From assembly GCA_034620365.1 (NCBI GenBank), contig JAQGEQ010000179.1, positions 124,001-188,000 of the forward strand: a stretch of DNA of 64,000 nucleotides, given 5' to 3'. Source of the DNA: Pegea sp. RAD2-039. Lineage: Eukaryota; Chordata; Thaliacea; Salpida; Salpidae. Positions 50,962-64,000 of this stretch are shown piece by piece (the stretch's first letter is position 1; each line of letters begins with the position of its first letter). Both the position numbers and the translations under genes were made by a program. The notes below the pieces were generated by a model. The model saw only the letters and a list, made by a program, of their open reading frames with translations. It did no database searches and was not told the origin of the DNA.

Positions 50962-53900
50962 ATGATAATTAAAAGTAGTTTAAATTTAATAAAAAAATTC
51001 AAATTTAATATTCTAAAAAGTAATCATACACTCTCTGCGTCATCTGCACACTTTTTTGACCAAATCCCCTCTTCCAACTTTTGGAACTCTTCATTTTTGA
51101 TCAATAGATCTTATGGAACTAATCCTGGGCAAAAAGCTCAAAGTGCTGCAAAGGCACAAGAAGCAGGAAAAATCCGATCAAGACAATTAAGTAGATTAAG
51201 AGGAGCCATTAGACGTAAGTTGAAGTTAATATTACATTTAAAATTTCGATAATAGTTGAACAAATGTGTTACTGAAAGTTCTTAGAATGAGTATTATTAG
51301 CGAATTTTTATTATTTTATGAATTGTTGAAATTAATTAATTAAATAAATTAATAATTATTATTAGATAATGAACATTTGTAGTTTGTCTTATTTAAATTA
51401 TAAGAGCTTTTATATAAAAACTTTCGTTGATTTGTTTTTATAGATATATAAACTTTTAATAATGTATTATTTTATGAGATATTTTTATATAAAGTTCCAA
51501 ATACTGGTGAATTGGAGTTTGATTTAACTAAAAATCAAGCCCTTAAAAAGATGATTGCTGAATTATTAAAAGAAGGTCTACCAAAAGATTTAATTGAACG
51601 AGCTTTGGACCCTAGCAAGGTAAAAAAGAAATTTATTCATTTCTCGAATTGTTTTCTTTTGCAGATCTCTAAAATATTGATTGATGAATATTTGAATTAA
51701 AAAATGAGATATATAACAGTCTTATAATAAATCACTTTTGTATAAACTTACAAACTATTAAAAATGTTCAGTAATACGAAGTAATTGAATAAATGTTTCT
51801 GCTTTAATAGTAATTATGTAATTTCAGTTTGTAATTTTGTTTGTTTTTACTTTTCTCTTTTACTGTCTAGTTTTTATCTCAGTTATTTTATGTTTAATCC
51901 AAATAAAATCTCCACCACAGAAATAAGCTTTGCAAGATTTAAAATTTGAAGAAGCCATCATAGACTTCACTGTTATTCACTGAAAGAAAATATAGTTGGG
52001 GTCTGCTTCGGCTGAGAACGGCCATGTAGGATGTTCTTAATGATGGTATTAAAATAAAGCAAAACAAAATGAGATGAACAAGAACTAATAAAGCAAAACA
52101 CAATGAAGTGCAAAAGGAAAAGCCTCTAGGGATTCTTTCCTTTTTTTAAAGCTGGTTTTTCTTCTTTCTCCTTCAGTTGTTTGCGAAGTAGAGAGTACCA
52201 TTCGAAGCGATCTGCTGTAATATCCTCCCAATTGCTGGTATTGATGTTGAGCGATTTCATATTGCGATTGCAAGTATCGTTAAAGCGAAGACAGGGACGG
52301 CTGATATTGCATTTGCTTTTTGATAGCTCCCCATGCAACAGGCTCCTTGGGATCCGTGCGTCATCTATCCGACAGACGTGTCCGAGCCAGCTAAGCATTT
52401 GCTTAGCCTGGTGTACATTGTTGTCAGACCGGTACGCCTTAAGACTTCCTTGTTCGAGATCTTTTGCTTCCACGCTAAATGAAAAATATGCGACGAAGAT
52501 GACAGAAATAAAAGATGTTAAGTTTATTTTTTTAGCCTTAGACAAAGTCCAAGTTTTACTGGCGTAACGTACTGCAGACAAAGACTGTAAGATGGCAGCC
52601 TTGGTTTTGATAGATAGATTTGAATTATCCCAGACCCTGGAGGTTAACCGTGAAAATGTACCAAATGATTTACCGATGCGACTGTTGGAGAAGACATACC
52701 TCATGCTAATGGAACTGACTCATAAAAGATGCAAAACTGGGCACAGAAACTCCAAAAAACAATTCAAAACTCTTAAGTGTTGCTAAAAGTTGCTTGTTGA
52801 TGAACTGATTTCTGTTGTTTAAAAGTTGGTAGAAAACGATACTGAAATAAGTCTTTACCAATATCTCATGTTGCTGTTGTTAAAGTTCCTGTTTTATGTA
52901 TCTTATTAGTTTTAATAGATGAGGTCGTATTCCACTTCTCAAAGTCCTTTCCTAGTAAAAACAGAAATCTAGAAAACTCAGGTATAGTGCTTGCACTAGA
53001 TTTGATGCACAGAAAGACTTTGAGAATTTCTACAGTTTCCACTTCTCAGTTTTCTTTTGGTATTTTACACAAACTAAACAATTTTGAAGTTTAAAAGGTT
53101 ATTAGCTGAAAAATTAACTGAGATTTCTACAAATCTGTTACCCTCTATTTACACTTCAATTTTAGTCGAGTTTTTTTTCTGATTTATTCTCTTCTATTGT
53201 GCTTTGAACGTTTTAAAGAATTTGTTGGATCTTTTTACGGAGAATTTCTAAATAGGTTCAAAGTAGTTTGTTGAAACTATTTTTAGTCTACAGATCTGAA
53301 AAAGTCTTACATTTTGTTATTACATTCTCAGAAGCTGACAGAGATGATGGTAATGGCGGATGGACCAGTTGGAATCTGTTTGCTAATCAACTGTGAATCG
53401 AAAAACTTTCAAGTTGCTAGATCTAATATTTCACAACAAGCTAAGCGGTCAAAAATGTAAATTTCATCGAAAACTCTTCTCATTTTATAACAAACAAATA
53501 CATAAACTCAATTTGATCTAAAAAATTCATAAAATGTTGTCAATCTTATTACTCAAACTTCTTTCATTTAACTGAAAGTTTTAACTTTTTTGTAAAAAAT
53601 GTTCTTTGCAGTCGCCTCAACGTGACTGAAGCATTCAACTGGGACCATTATTTCGAACGTAAGGGTTTTGTTGATATTCCTAATAAGCTCGAAGGTAAAG
53701 TAATGGATGATGAAGTTGCCACCGATCTTGCAATAGAAGTTAATGCTGAAGAATTTCACATTGAAGGAGACATAGTAAAGGTTTGACGATGAGGTGTTAT
53801 CAGATCGACTAATACTGATTCTATTATCTTTTCCAACAGTTGGTTTGTAATCCTTCTGATTATAAATCGTGTTTATCAGCTTTAGAAGAACGTAATATCA

Positions 53901-54055
53901 AAGTATTAGATGCAAGACTTTCTTATAGACCTTTAGAAAAAATTGAATTAGATGAAAATTATGCTGTCTTCATGGAGACCTTTGCTCAAAAAATTTCTGG
54001 AAATATTGATGTGAATTTCAACTGTCTTGAATTGATCCCAAATTATGATTTATAG
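50962..54055 (+). CDS. TACO1: TACO1/YebC-family mitochondrial translation factor, complete
   Basis: Nuclear-encoded mitochondrial YebC-like protein; in mammals TACO1 is needed for efficient translation of cytochrome oxidase subunit I. Predicted 295 aa from five exons: 50962-51214, 51495-51619, 53332-53456, 53612-53780, 53840-54055, all in phase. The first about 50 residues (MIIKSSLNLIKKFKFNILKS...) form a basic, acid-free presequence. The following blocks line up with TACO1: an N-terminal helix (SRQLSRLRGAIR), NQALKKMIAELLKEGLPKDL, MADGPVGICLLINC (equivalent to the GPGGSSLLIE strand) and FERKGFVDIP (like the FDKKGVIVVE segment). The near-universal HNKWSKIK motif of the family is replaced by a Gln/Ala/Lys-rich stretch. 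Length is close to human TACO1 (297 aa). Intron 2 is 1.7 kb and holds an antisense LINE remnant. Confidence 0.88.
51985..52790 (-). mobile_element. degenerate LINE fragment, RT C-terminal tail, antisense in TACO1 intron 2
   Basis: The minus strand at 52704-52126 encodes 192 residues of the C-terminal part of a non-LTR retrotransposon protein: RIGKSFGTFSRLTSRVWDN, SIKTKAAILQSLSAVRYASK, WLGHVCRIDDARIPRSLLHG, and CNISRPCLRFNDTCNRNMKSL with WEDITADRFEW. This is the familiar tail of RTE/Jockey-type elements found across invertebrates. The central segment is decayed (the usual LYGSETW is here RYASKTW, and the cysteine-rich middle is disrupted), so it is an old, 5'-truncated copy. It is not related to the LINE at 35.3 kb. 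The limits outside the ORF are approximate. It is inside an intron and opposite to the direction of TACO1. Confidence 0.85.
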
Positions 54056-57000
54056 TTTTCATAGTAATTGTTTCATATAGTTTTATCAACTTGCTTGTAT
54101 CGAGTAAATACTTCCCACTATAAAAACTTGTTTAATTATATTAAGAATAACTTGACTTTTTATTAAATGTTCAAATAAACTATAAAAGTTTTTTTTTGAA
54201 TCAGTTTAATTAATTTCTAATTATGTTTTACTAATGTAAAAATGCTTTTTACAAATTCTACTGCTTTCTTAGCTTCAATTAAATTTATTGACCAGTGAAA
54301 ATATTTATTAAAATCTTAAAGAAGTTTCAAGCGACGATTTTCTTCATCGTAATCTGTGCATATTGTCTCTTAAAGTCTTCGTCTAGTAGCGTACTAAGTA
54401 TTTTTACTTAAAATAGTATTAAACCTATAACTAAAAGATAGTTAGATCAGTTTAGTGGTATGAGTTGTAAAATCTCATCGGATAACAAATGTAACATTTA
54501 TCTGTTTGTAGTTGCGCGCAGTAAAATACTTCGACAGTAGTTTTTATATCCTTAAAATATTTAATCTTCAACTATTCAAAGTTTCACAAAAAGGAGCTTT
54601 TTATTTTTTGATAATAAGATCTTTAAATAACAACAATAAATCACGAAAAACGCGAATGATAGAAGGGTTGTGAGATAAGATTATTTATTTTCAACAATAA
54701 ACGCAAATAAGAGTCTCTTAATAGAGCACTTCTTGCTGGCACATAATTTTTACATATAATAAAAGCAAAGAGCGTGAGTAGATGAAAATACAGACATAAA
54801 TAGATGTAACACATGGCACTTCATGAGTGCCCATACAATTCAACAGTATATAATTACATAAAATGTGAATTTTATTCAATTAAAGTGTTTATTTTTGTTT
54901 CTAGAAGAAATATTGAATTTATTTACCTATTTCTTCGTGAACTAATAATGTGTCAAGTAATATCTACTTTTTTGTTTATCTGATTTTGTTGAAAAATTAT
55001 GCAAAGCGTATTAGATTATTAAACCAAATCATGTTTTGCCATCTTATTTATGTAACTTGAATTATATTTAATAATTAGTACTATTTAATATTTAGGTAAT
55101 ATTGAGTGATTTAGAAAAAGAAGAATGTCTACAAGCTGTTAAATCATTTGTGTTGAGATATTATTTATAATTATAAAGTAAGATTTAATCTTAACAAATT
55201 CTAAAAATAAGTAATATTTGCTTTCTTTATAAAAAGAACATTTATACTAAAGGGCATTATTTACTTTATGAATTATGTAAACAACTTAAAAAGTTTACAA
55301 CATAAATGAAACAATCTATTCTTATGTGACCAACTGGTTATGAGAAAGTAAAACTGGTTTGACTCCAATAATCCTGCTTTTTCTCAAACTTTAGATGTGA
55401 AAAAATTTAGAAAGCTAAAAAATGGTCAAAAAATCACTTGTAGGTTCTACTCAAAGCAGTTAACCTATTTCAGTAACGTAATTTCGATCATCTAATAGTT
55501 TTATCCTACCTATAATGCCAATTCAAAGTTGAACATTTTTTTAAATAGTATAGAAAACGCCTGACTGGTTATTATTTTAATTATCATTTGCTTATAATTA
55601 TTCAACAATAATAACTAAACAATCCTAAAAATGATCATGATCAAATGTAATATTTTTATTAAAAAGTCTTGAAGTTAGCTTCTCAGTGAACGTTTCAGTT
55701 AAACTTTAAACAATGATCTCTTGGTAATAAAAAATGATTGATTTTCGATCTCTTGCTTTAAGTAGATCCTCTCAGTGATAAGGAACACTTTGATTAAAAC
55801 GAGACTACAAATACGTTAGCTTGATTCTCAGTAAATTTAAAGTTGCTTATTAACTGTGCATAAAAAGTTTTTTATCAAAGTTTTCCATAAATCTCCATTT
55901 TGGTGTTTGTTGAGCTTTTTTACAAATTCATAGAAAGTTTAACTTTCCAACATTTAAAACAATAGAACGCACAACATAATGTTTAATGCTTAGAAATATC
56001 ATCTCATTGAATACAAAATAAAATACCAATAAGATACATAATACATTAAAAGTATATAATTACACATCATCAAATTATCGACAAAGTTTTTGTAACAATT
56101 AATCAATAAACTTACAATTTGATTCCTGCATATACTTACAAAAGTGATTAGGAATAATGTTTAAGCAATTGAAAATAGCAGATTTTTAACTAAAAGTGAT
56201 AATTATTCAGTATCGATTTTACATTTTGACGATTTACTTTGATATCCAAACAGATTAGTTTTTATCAGAAACAATCTCTCTTTTTGTAAACCTAAAATAG
56301 GATCTTGAATCTAAAAGTTGATTTACATTTATTGCTCTTAGTTGTTGATAATTATTTCATTTACAAATGATAAAGTATATCAAATAATCAAGTTACTTTT
56401 AAATCAAATTTTAAGGCTGTGGTTATTTTTCAAGCTGTATAGATGCAATAATTCATAGTTTAAATGTATAACATATTACTATCGATTAACTGAATTAAGC
56501 TGAAATTCAATGTTCACGACTGAAATTTAAAAAAACTAAGTTTAGGTAATAATTAGGTAATAAATATTTAGTATTTAATTCATAAAAATTTCATTTTTTA
56601 ATACGATTTGGTAGTTTTACATGAAAATGTTTACTATTTATTTGAGTTTTGTAGAAATAAAATGAGTTTAGTAAGAGCATTTAATTTGATCTATCAAATG
56701 TAATTCAGGTAATGATTTAAATAATTAATGCAAATTTGATGTTAATAAAGTTTCCTGTGAAAGCTATCAGTAATCTACTCCAAACTTTTTAGGTATAAAA
56801 TTATTTGAACAAATTTTATCTTATATTAAATGACTTTTTTTTCCTATAAATACTTTAAAATGACGTTTGAATAAAATTGACCTAATTTACATTTATGACA
56901 CAAAGTTCACGATAAATTTAGTAGAACTATTACTATAAACTGCAAAACTTCTCGACTGCTACAATGAAAAGCAAAGAGAAACTTCTTCTATAAACTTATA

Positions 57001-59330
57001 TTGTGTATACAATTTTCTTGGTGGTTAAAGATACTTAGTGCTTATAAAGCAAGCAATATAACAACCATCTTATGGCAGCTTGTTTGCTGATCAAAATAAT
57101 TTATTTTACTGCTATGCTTCATGGTAGCATGTAATTGTCGACAAAAAGAACGATTTTTCTTTATCAAAACATTTTGAAATATTGAGCAATAATAAAGAAA
57201 ACAACTTTTCACATGGAACTAAAAACTTATTTTGATGAGAATTTTAAATGAGTTAAGCGTTCAGGTGTTTATTAATATTCTAAATTACTTGAAGTACACA
57301 AAATTTAATGCATATAAGTATAAATATTAATGGATATATGCTTATGTAAAGATATCTTTTGAATTAGGTAAGTTTAGACCATTTACATACATCATGTCAG
57401 CTTCCTAATGACAGAGTCAAAAAATGATTCTGAGCTTTTTAACAACTTATTTTAATACTAGTCTGATATTTTTAAAGCTAATAAAACACAATTAAGATAT
57501 ACAAAAAAATTAAACATGCTGAGTTATGTAAACTGTTATTGTAAGATATTAAATGATTTGTTAAAATAATTATTTTCTCCTTTTCCCCAATCAATGTCTA
57601 AAACAAGAGTTCATTAAAAATAGTCTGACAAAAGATGTGACAGCTTCGAGAGTTAATCTCAAACTTAGTTTCAGATCTAGTTTTTCTTTAATATAAAAAT
57701 ACACTAAGATTATATTCATAAATCTGTCATTTGAAACAATTCAAAATTAGAACTTAACTAAATATTGCTAACTGATATTGTAACTGATAAAATCAGTTGA
57801 ATTAACAGCTCTTAAAAAAGTTCAACAAATAAATTGGTTAAAAAACCTTATTTTCAAATACATCTTAAATGTTTGAGTTGAAATATCGATAAAACAGTTA
57901 TGCAAGCTATTCATAAACCAATTCTACAATGAGCGTTATAATTGTATTGTAAAAAACAACATATTTATATATTTAAAAACATATGCTCATGAAATACCTA
58001 TTTTCCACATGTGCTACTTATTACTAAAAACTATTTAATCCCATTTTATCATTTGAAGCCACACATTTTAAAATAATTATTTTAGTTATCTAATCATCTA
58101 GGAAAACTTGGCATTTGATTTCAACGAAATAAAGGTTTGTGGGTTATATCAGACAAAGTAATTTATTCTGTATTTTAAAAGCTCGTAACCTTCATTTGTG
58201 ATAAATAACACAGCGCCAAATATATAAACTTTTAGCATAAATGTATTCAATTTTTGCAAGATTGAAAACTTTCAAGTTTATAAGCTTCAGTAAGAAAAAA
58301 ATTTTCAATCTTACATAAAATGTAAGTTTTTATTAACTGTGCATTCTAGTGTTTATTTAGTTAGTACATTATTAAAAGTTGCACGCTTTATTTTTAAAGA
58401 TAATCGGATAGTAGTTATGCGTCACTTAGAATCGGTCCAATTTTGCAAAATTGTCGAATAAAAGCGGCTTTTAGAAGCTTTATAAGTGATGTAGAAAATA
58501 TTATACAAATGTTGAAAGTAGCTGTAATTAAAACCAATTAACAGCTTGTAGATTATTTCTGAACTGGTCGTGATAAAAGAAACTAACAACATTTGTTGTT
58601 ACGTGATGAAGATATCCAAGAGAAATGTATTAACAACTAAACACGGCAGCATCGTGTAAACCAAACTGAAAACTGTTGTAAACACAAATGAAAAAGTTTG
58701 CCGAAATATCAGCAACCAGAGAATGAAAAGTTAAAACAAAGAAATGTGGCAGACTGGCAAAGATTTTGATGGTATCTTTCAGTCAACTTGTTGTTATTAA
58801 CTTTAAAACATCGCTTTGATTTCAAAATAAATTTATCCAAATTAAAATCTTCTCTGTAAAAACCGATAGATCTAACTCAGCCAATCAAAAAACTGTTTGC
58901 CGGCTGCTTAGACTTCAACAAAATTTCATAAAACAAGTCAGCTAAATAGTCAAACATCAAAAACGAAACATTTAATAAACTTAAAATCCAAATTCATTGA
59001 ATGAAGTGAAACTCTAGTTGTTATGCAACTAAAATTTCAAATAAAACCTTAAGACTGAAAAAGCGATAAAATTACAAACATAGCAAAATTTTAACCATTT
59101 GCCAATTAACTACCAGTAATAACACGGTTCAAAAGTTCACAATTGCCACTACAAAATGAAAACATGAGTGTTGAAATTTTAAGTAAGTAATAAAGGTGAC
59201 GAACCTATATATTCACAATCCACATACTCTAAGCAAAATATTCATCACAAGTTTGCTTTCGTACAGTTAATGGTTTTTGCCATCATCAAGTGTTCTGTGC
59301 ATTTTACACAAGCTATTTATATAAAGTCTT
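54056..59330. other. 5.3-kb intergenic region between convergent TACO1 and UBALD genes
   Basis: AT-rich and apart from a LINE 3'-end fragment (54681-54870) without supported features. I looked for isolated exons. The only candidate is a 24-codon frame after an acceptor at about 55096, which I rejected. Confidence 0.5.
54681..54870 (-). mobile_element. diverged 3'-end fragment of the CR1/L2-like LINE
   Basis: Third copy in the window of the LINE 3' UTR seen at 35.25 and 49.7 kb. The order of conserved blocks is the same (TTATTTATTT, CAATAAACGCAAA, AGATGTAACACATGGCACTTCA, CAGTATATAATTACAT), but it is more diverged. Same minus orientation, 5' truncated, no ORF. Confidence 0.7.
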
Positions 59331-60052
<722 letters not shown>

Positions 60053-60745
60053 CTACTTCAATTTAAGTCTAGCCTTAAGTAGTTTGATATGTTAACGCAA
60101 TTACAACTGAAAAAGATAAGATAAAAAGTTACTAGAATAATCTATAAGTAAAAAATGGCTACTTTAAAATTTACAATATATAAGTATAAAATTAATAATT
60201 ATTTAATATATAAAATATTAAAACCATACATAAAGCAGCATAAAATAAAGAAACTATTTTTATCTTCCATTTAAAAACATTCTATTACTTTAATTTAAAT
60301 TTTACATTTACTGATCATTTACTTAACAAAAAATATTTACTCTTTGTTGTTGAAAGAAAATAAATAAATATTTAATATGTATTCGACAAGAACCAATTGT
60401 TAAATTTAAAATATAAAAATAAATAAAGAAACTATTTGTTCAATATATAAAACATAAAACCAAATAGCTAATTATAAGAATGAATTATAAATCAAATTTA
60501 TAGAGAGAGAACTAAAAATATACATAATAAATGATAATAAGCTATTATTAGCAGAATACTTAAGAAAAACAAACTGATTCATTTAATAATATTATTAGGA
60601 TATATATATAGTTTTATAAAAATTTACTGTAATCATTGCTTTACTAAAAACTTTAATATAACACATAAGAATATAAACAAAGCACTAAAGTTACAACTTT
60701 TTGCAACATAAGCAAATTAGTTAGTAATACAAAACAAATTGAAAT

Positions 60746-60785
60746 TATATACATATATATTATATACATATGTATGTATGTATGA
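60746..60785. repeat. (TA)n / (TATG)n microsatellite
   Basis: A simple repeat of TATA and ACATATAT units passing into three to four TATG units. Likely neutral. Confidence 0.6.
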
Positions 60786-61689
60786 AATATAAAAATAGCT
60801 TTGATAAAACTTAAAACAAATAATTAATTTATTATATTTTTCATCTAAAATTTTAGATATTATGGCAAACATCAAAACATAACAAACTTTGTATGCAAAT
60901 ATTGACTTAAAAACAATCAATTCTCAAACAAAAATACAAATAATCTTAAATAAAAATAAAGATGATAATCACAACACCAAAAACTGAAATAAAAAATGTT
61001 AATATAAAGAATTTGGCAATTCACAAACAAAAATATACATTTTAAAATATATCTTGCTCATTAGAAATCAAAAATCAAAGAAACCATAAAAAATTCAATA
61101 AAGACTTCATATTTTCAAACTAACCACAACATTAAAAAACAAAGTTCATATTCAAAATAAAGCAGCAAAAACAAGTCAAAGATTCAATCAATAAATAGTA
61201 CATATACTATCTGTTAGATATTTAGTAAAAAAAGAAAAATAATTTTATAAAAACAATGATGACTAATAAATGGAAGTTACAACTACTACCATGATTGTCA
61301 ACAAATATGGCGCAATATAAAGGATCACACATAATACTATGTACCATAAAAAACAAAGCTCTAAATTTAAGTAAAATGAATATAAAGCAGTTATAGTTAG
61401 TTATTTAGTTCACATACTTATAATTATGTATATAGATTTTAATTTATTGTTTATAGCCAGTTAAAAAAATAAAACTAAAACAAACTTATTTTAAACAATT
61501 CAATAAGAAAACATACACAAAAAAAAAGCTTTTGATTTCCAAAAATTTCTGAAGAAAATAGTAACAAAACAAAATTTTATAAATTACTACGATTTTTTAC
61601 AATACAACTAGTCTCTTTACACACATTTACTCAAGTCAACTTAAAGATTAAAAATTGTATCAATAAGAAATAAGTTATTCAAAAATAGA

Positions 61690-61760
61690 TGTTGATTATC
61701 TTATGGAGGCCTGGAACGGAGAAGATGGTGCCTCGGCGCACAGATACAAGGAAGGAACTT
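61690..61760. other. short GC-richer patch, possible transposon remnant
   Basis: About 70 bp with a composition very unlike the flanks. From an ATG at about 61703 a 44-codon frame is open on the plus strand, but I do not recognise the product and see no splice partners. It may be the edge of an old retroelement. Confidence 0.25.
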
Positions 61761-63820
61761 CTCGGAGAAAAGTATTTATTTACCTAATCAAGTCACGCAA
61801 GAAATCCATTCTAAATAAGCCTAATGCACATAAGTAAATATAGGTATTAATAGAAATTAAATATATAGAATATAACAAAAATTAAAGTTTAGACTTAAAT
61901 AATAACTTTATAGTTTTTAATAATCTACATGACATTAGAGAACAAAATATTATATTGTATTATCTATTTTTAGAGTGAAAAATATATACCGCAAAAAGGC
62001 AAAATAAGATTTTATGTTTTGTTTTTGTTTTTGCTCAACTCACTACGAATATAGAACAGTGCTTGAAATGCCGAATGAAATTTTTCTAAATAAAGAAATA
62101 ATTTTTTTGCAAAGGCAAAATTTAACAAAAAAATAATTATATCTTTAAATTATTAAAACAAAAAAGTTTTAGATAAAATTTGGTATACCCAAAAACTTTA
62201 CAAATCAAATTTATTTTGAAAACTAGCAGTTTCTCAAAACAATCAGAATTAACATTCAAACTTTTTTACCTCAAAAAGACAAATAACGATGGAATAAAAT
62301 AATGTAGTTTAGCCTTAAAAATGTTCAATAATAATTATTAAAACTTTAGAAGTTCAAACAAAAACTGACACGTTTTTTATGATAAATTCTAAAAAATATA
62401 AAAATTTTTATAGGCTTTTGCAACTATTTTGCTCGCCCACAAAATTATTAGGAAACAAATGTTAGAATAAACATAACTACTTCTAAATATCTAAATACTA
62501 AAGTTATTAAAGTTGATCAGCAAGGTCAAGCAAGCTATAATAAAAATAGCTTAAAGATTAATCAATAAATGTATTTTACTCAGCTCAATTATATTAGTAA
62601 GAAATATGTAATTTTTAAAAAACTCAGCACTCTTGCTATTAAACGCAATATTAAAAAATTGAATTGAATATATTGTTGACAGAGAAGTTTTTAGATCGAT
62701 TTAAGCTTTTAGCAAAAATTGTTCTTCTATAAGAAATTTTAACTAGCTTTGGGAGTATTAGAAGCCAAAGTTTCTGTCAGCTTACTAGACATCAGGCTAT
62801 AGCAAATTTCTAAATTGACCTAGGAAATTAGGTAAAAATAAAAACTTCAAAAGTTTTTCGATTTATGTAATTTCTATGTTTGATATTTAGAAGGAATATT
62901 TAGTAAAACTTGGTGAAGAAAGATATTTGAATTAATTTATTGGGCTTCATTATGATAAAATCGACTGCTAAGAAAGTTAATCCAATGAAATATTTTGGTA
63001 CGCGAATTTACTTTAATTACAAATAGCAGGTGATAATGAAATACTATTTACTGTACTTTGAAGTGAAAGAGTATAAGTAATTACTTTTACTTTTTTAATT
63101 AATTTTTATAAGCAATAAAACTGGTCAAGGTTATCATCGTGTTTTTGTCTCTTATAAAATAAAGTAAAATTTACAAACCATTCAAAAAAGCAGTTTGCCA
63201 TAGAAATTTATTGCAAGGAATATTTTTTTTTTAATAATTATTGCAGTATTATTCACAGTTTCGTACTTTATCTGCATATATCAGTATTTCATCAGTAAAT
63301 TTTATCGTAATCTATCAATGGCGTATGTATAACTCAGTGATATCTTCAGTCATTTGTAACAATCTTCATTTGAGTTAAGTTGCTTTTTATTGGTTTTACA
63401 GCTATATCGTTAAAGCTTTAATCCGAACGATTAAGTTAGATTAGACAATAAGATTATTAATTTTATCCTTTTAAAGGCTCAAAAATCATTGAAAAAATTA
63501 ATGTAGATTAAGTTTTTCTGAGTCATACATTTTTGGATTATTCAACAGATTTTATTTTAGACATTTTGTCCATGTTTTTTATTATAACCTTAATCGTGTA
63601 TTTTCGATTTTTTGTTAAAGCAGACTGATAAATAAATACTACAAAAAATAAAAAACATATTTAGACGCTATTTTTTCCCATATTTGTCTTGAAAAGTATA
63701 TAAAAAATTTTCATTTATAATTTATTATTATATTGTTGTAATAATTAGCTTTTTTATATAAAATATATAATCATTTGTTTACATAAACAAAGTATTCCTT
63801 TATAAAGCAATTGGTTTAAG

Positions 63821-64000
63821 ATGTTGAGAATTCTATCCAGAAATTTGCAAAATAGTTTAGAGTGAGTTTTTTAATCTTTTTCTATTCCATAAATTTTTAG
63901 AAAATTAATATTGAAAGATTTATAATGAAATAATAATTATGCTTTAATTTCTTTAAAATAGAAAAAGGTCTTTATTACACCGGCAAATTAGACTAATATC
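63821..64000 (+). CDS. 5' end of a gene with a mitochondrial-type presequence (partial at window edge)
   Basis: Two exons are visible: 63821-63861, starting MLRILSRNLQNSLE, and 63962 to the window edge, continuing KRSLLHRQIRLIS. The donor is GTGAGT, the acceptor is AAATAG and the phase (2) is consistent. The 27 residues contain five Arg, two His and one Lys, and only one acidic residue. They are rich in Leu, Ser and Ile, as expected for a mitochondrial targeting peptide. The mature protein lies outside the window, so the product cannot be named. Because the exons are short, the call rests on the good splice sites and the composition together. Confidence 0.5.

Noticed and set aside
55096..55170. 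Acceptor-like site followed by a 24-codon frame (starting VILSDLEKEECLQ) as a possible terminal exon
   Set aside because: TACO1 already ends at 54055 with its own stop, no upstream partner exon is visible, and a frame this short is expected by chance.
60717..60920. 67-codon minus-strand frame rich in Tyr, Ile and Phe
   Set aside because: It covers a TA/TATG microsatellite; the composition reflects AT bias, not coding.

Overview
The window is nuclear DNA from an animal. It is very AT-rich, genes are split by GT-AG introns (many 39-110 nt, a few much longer), and the gene set is metazoan: a Notch ligand, Rab32/38, UBALD, MEAF6. The bias, the tiny introns, the LINE types and two DNMT3-like genes without a methyltransferase domain suggest a spiralian that has lost or reduced DNA methylation. 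A free-living flatworm (planarian-like) is my best guess and a rotifer-like animal is possible. The phylum call is inference and not firm.

Layout. (1) 3.7-7.4 kb, minus: complete nine-exon Delta-like Notch ligand. (2) 14.6-18.1 kb, plus: complete 13-exon GTP-dependent PEP carboxykinase. (3) 19.0-25.0 kb and 27.9-30.1 kb, minus: two tandem genes coding for PWWP plus ADD, the regulatory half of DNMT3, each ending right after the ADD. The first (about 1713 aa) has a 4.25-kb exon between the domains; the second (about 301 aa) is compact. (4) 31.4-32.8 kb, minus: MEAF6/Eaf6, a subunit of MYST histone acetyltransferase complexes. (5) 33.9-36.0 kb: a tRNA-derived SINE and a truncated CR1/L2-like LINE that share their 3' tail. 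(6) 38.6-41.5 kb, plus: a cytochrome P450 with an unusual I-helix. (7) 43.6-45.4 kb, minus: Rab32/38 GTPase. (8) 48.0-48.8 kb, plus: CCDC12/Cwf18 splicing factor. (9) 51.0-54.1 kb, plus: TACO1/YebC mitochondrial translation factor with an unrelated LINE fragment antisense in intron 2. (10) 59.3-60.0 kb, minus: UBALD protein. (11) 63.8 kb to the right edge, plus: start of a gene with a mitochondrial-type presequence.

All exon coordinates were read by eye from splice sites, reading phase and family similarity. Every listed exon set keeps phase and sums to a multiple of three, apart from the partial edge gene. The most unusual content is the 18.9-32.9 kb minus-strand block: two methyltransferase-less DNMT3-type histone-reader proteins beside a histone-acetyltransferase subunit. 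The zinc ligands of both ADD domains are kept, but the residues that read histone methylation in DNMT3 are partly lost. The rest of the window is AT-rich intergenic or intronic DNA with a few GC-richer patches, at least some of them transposon remnants.
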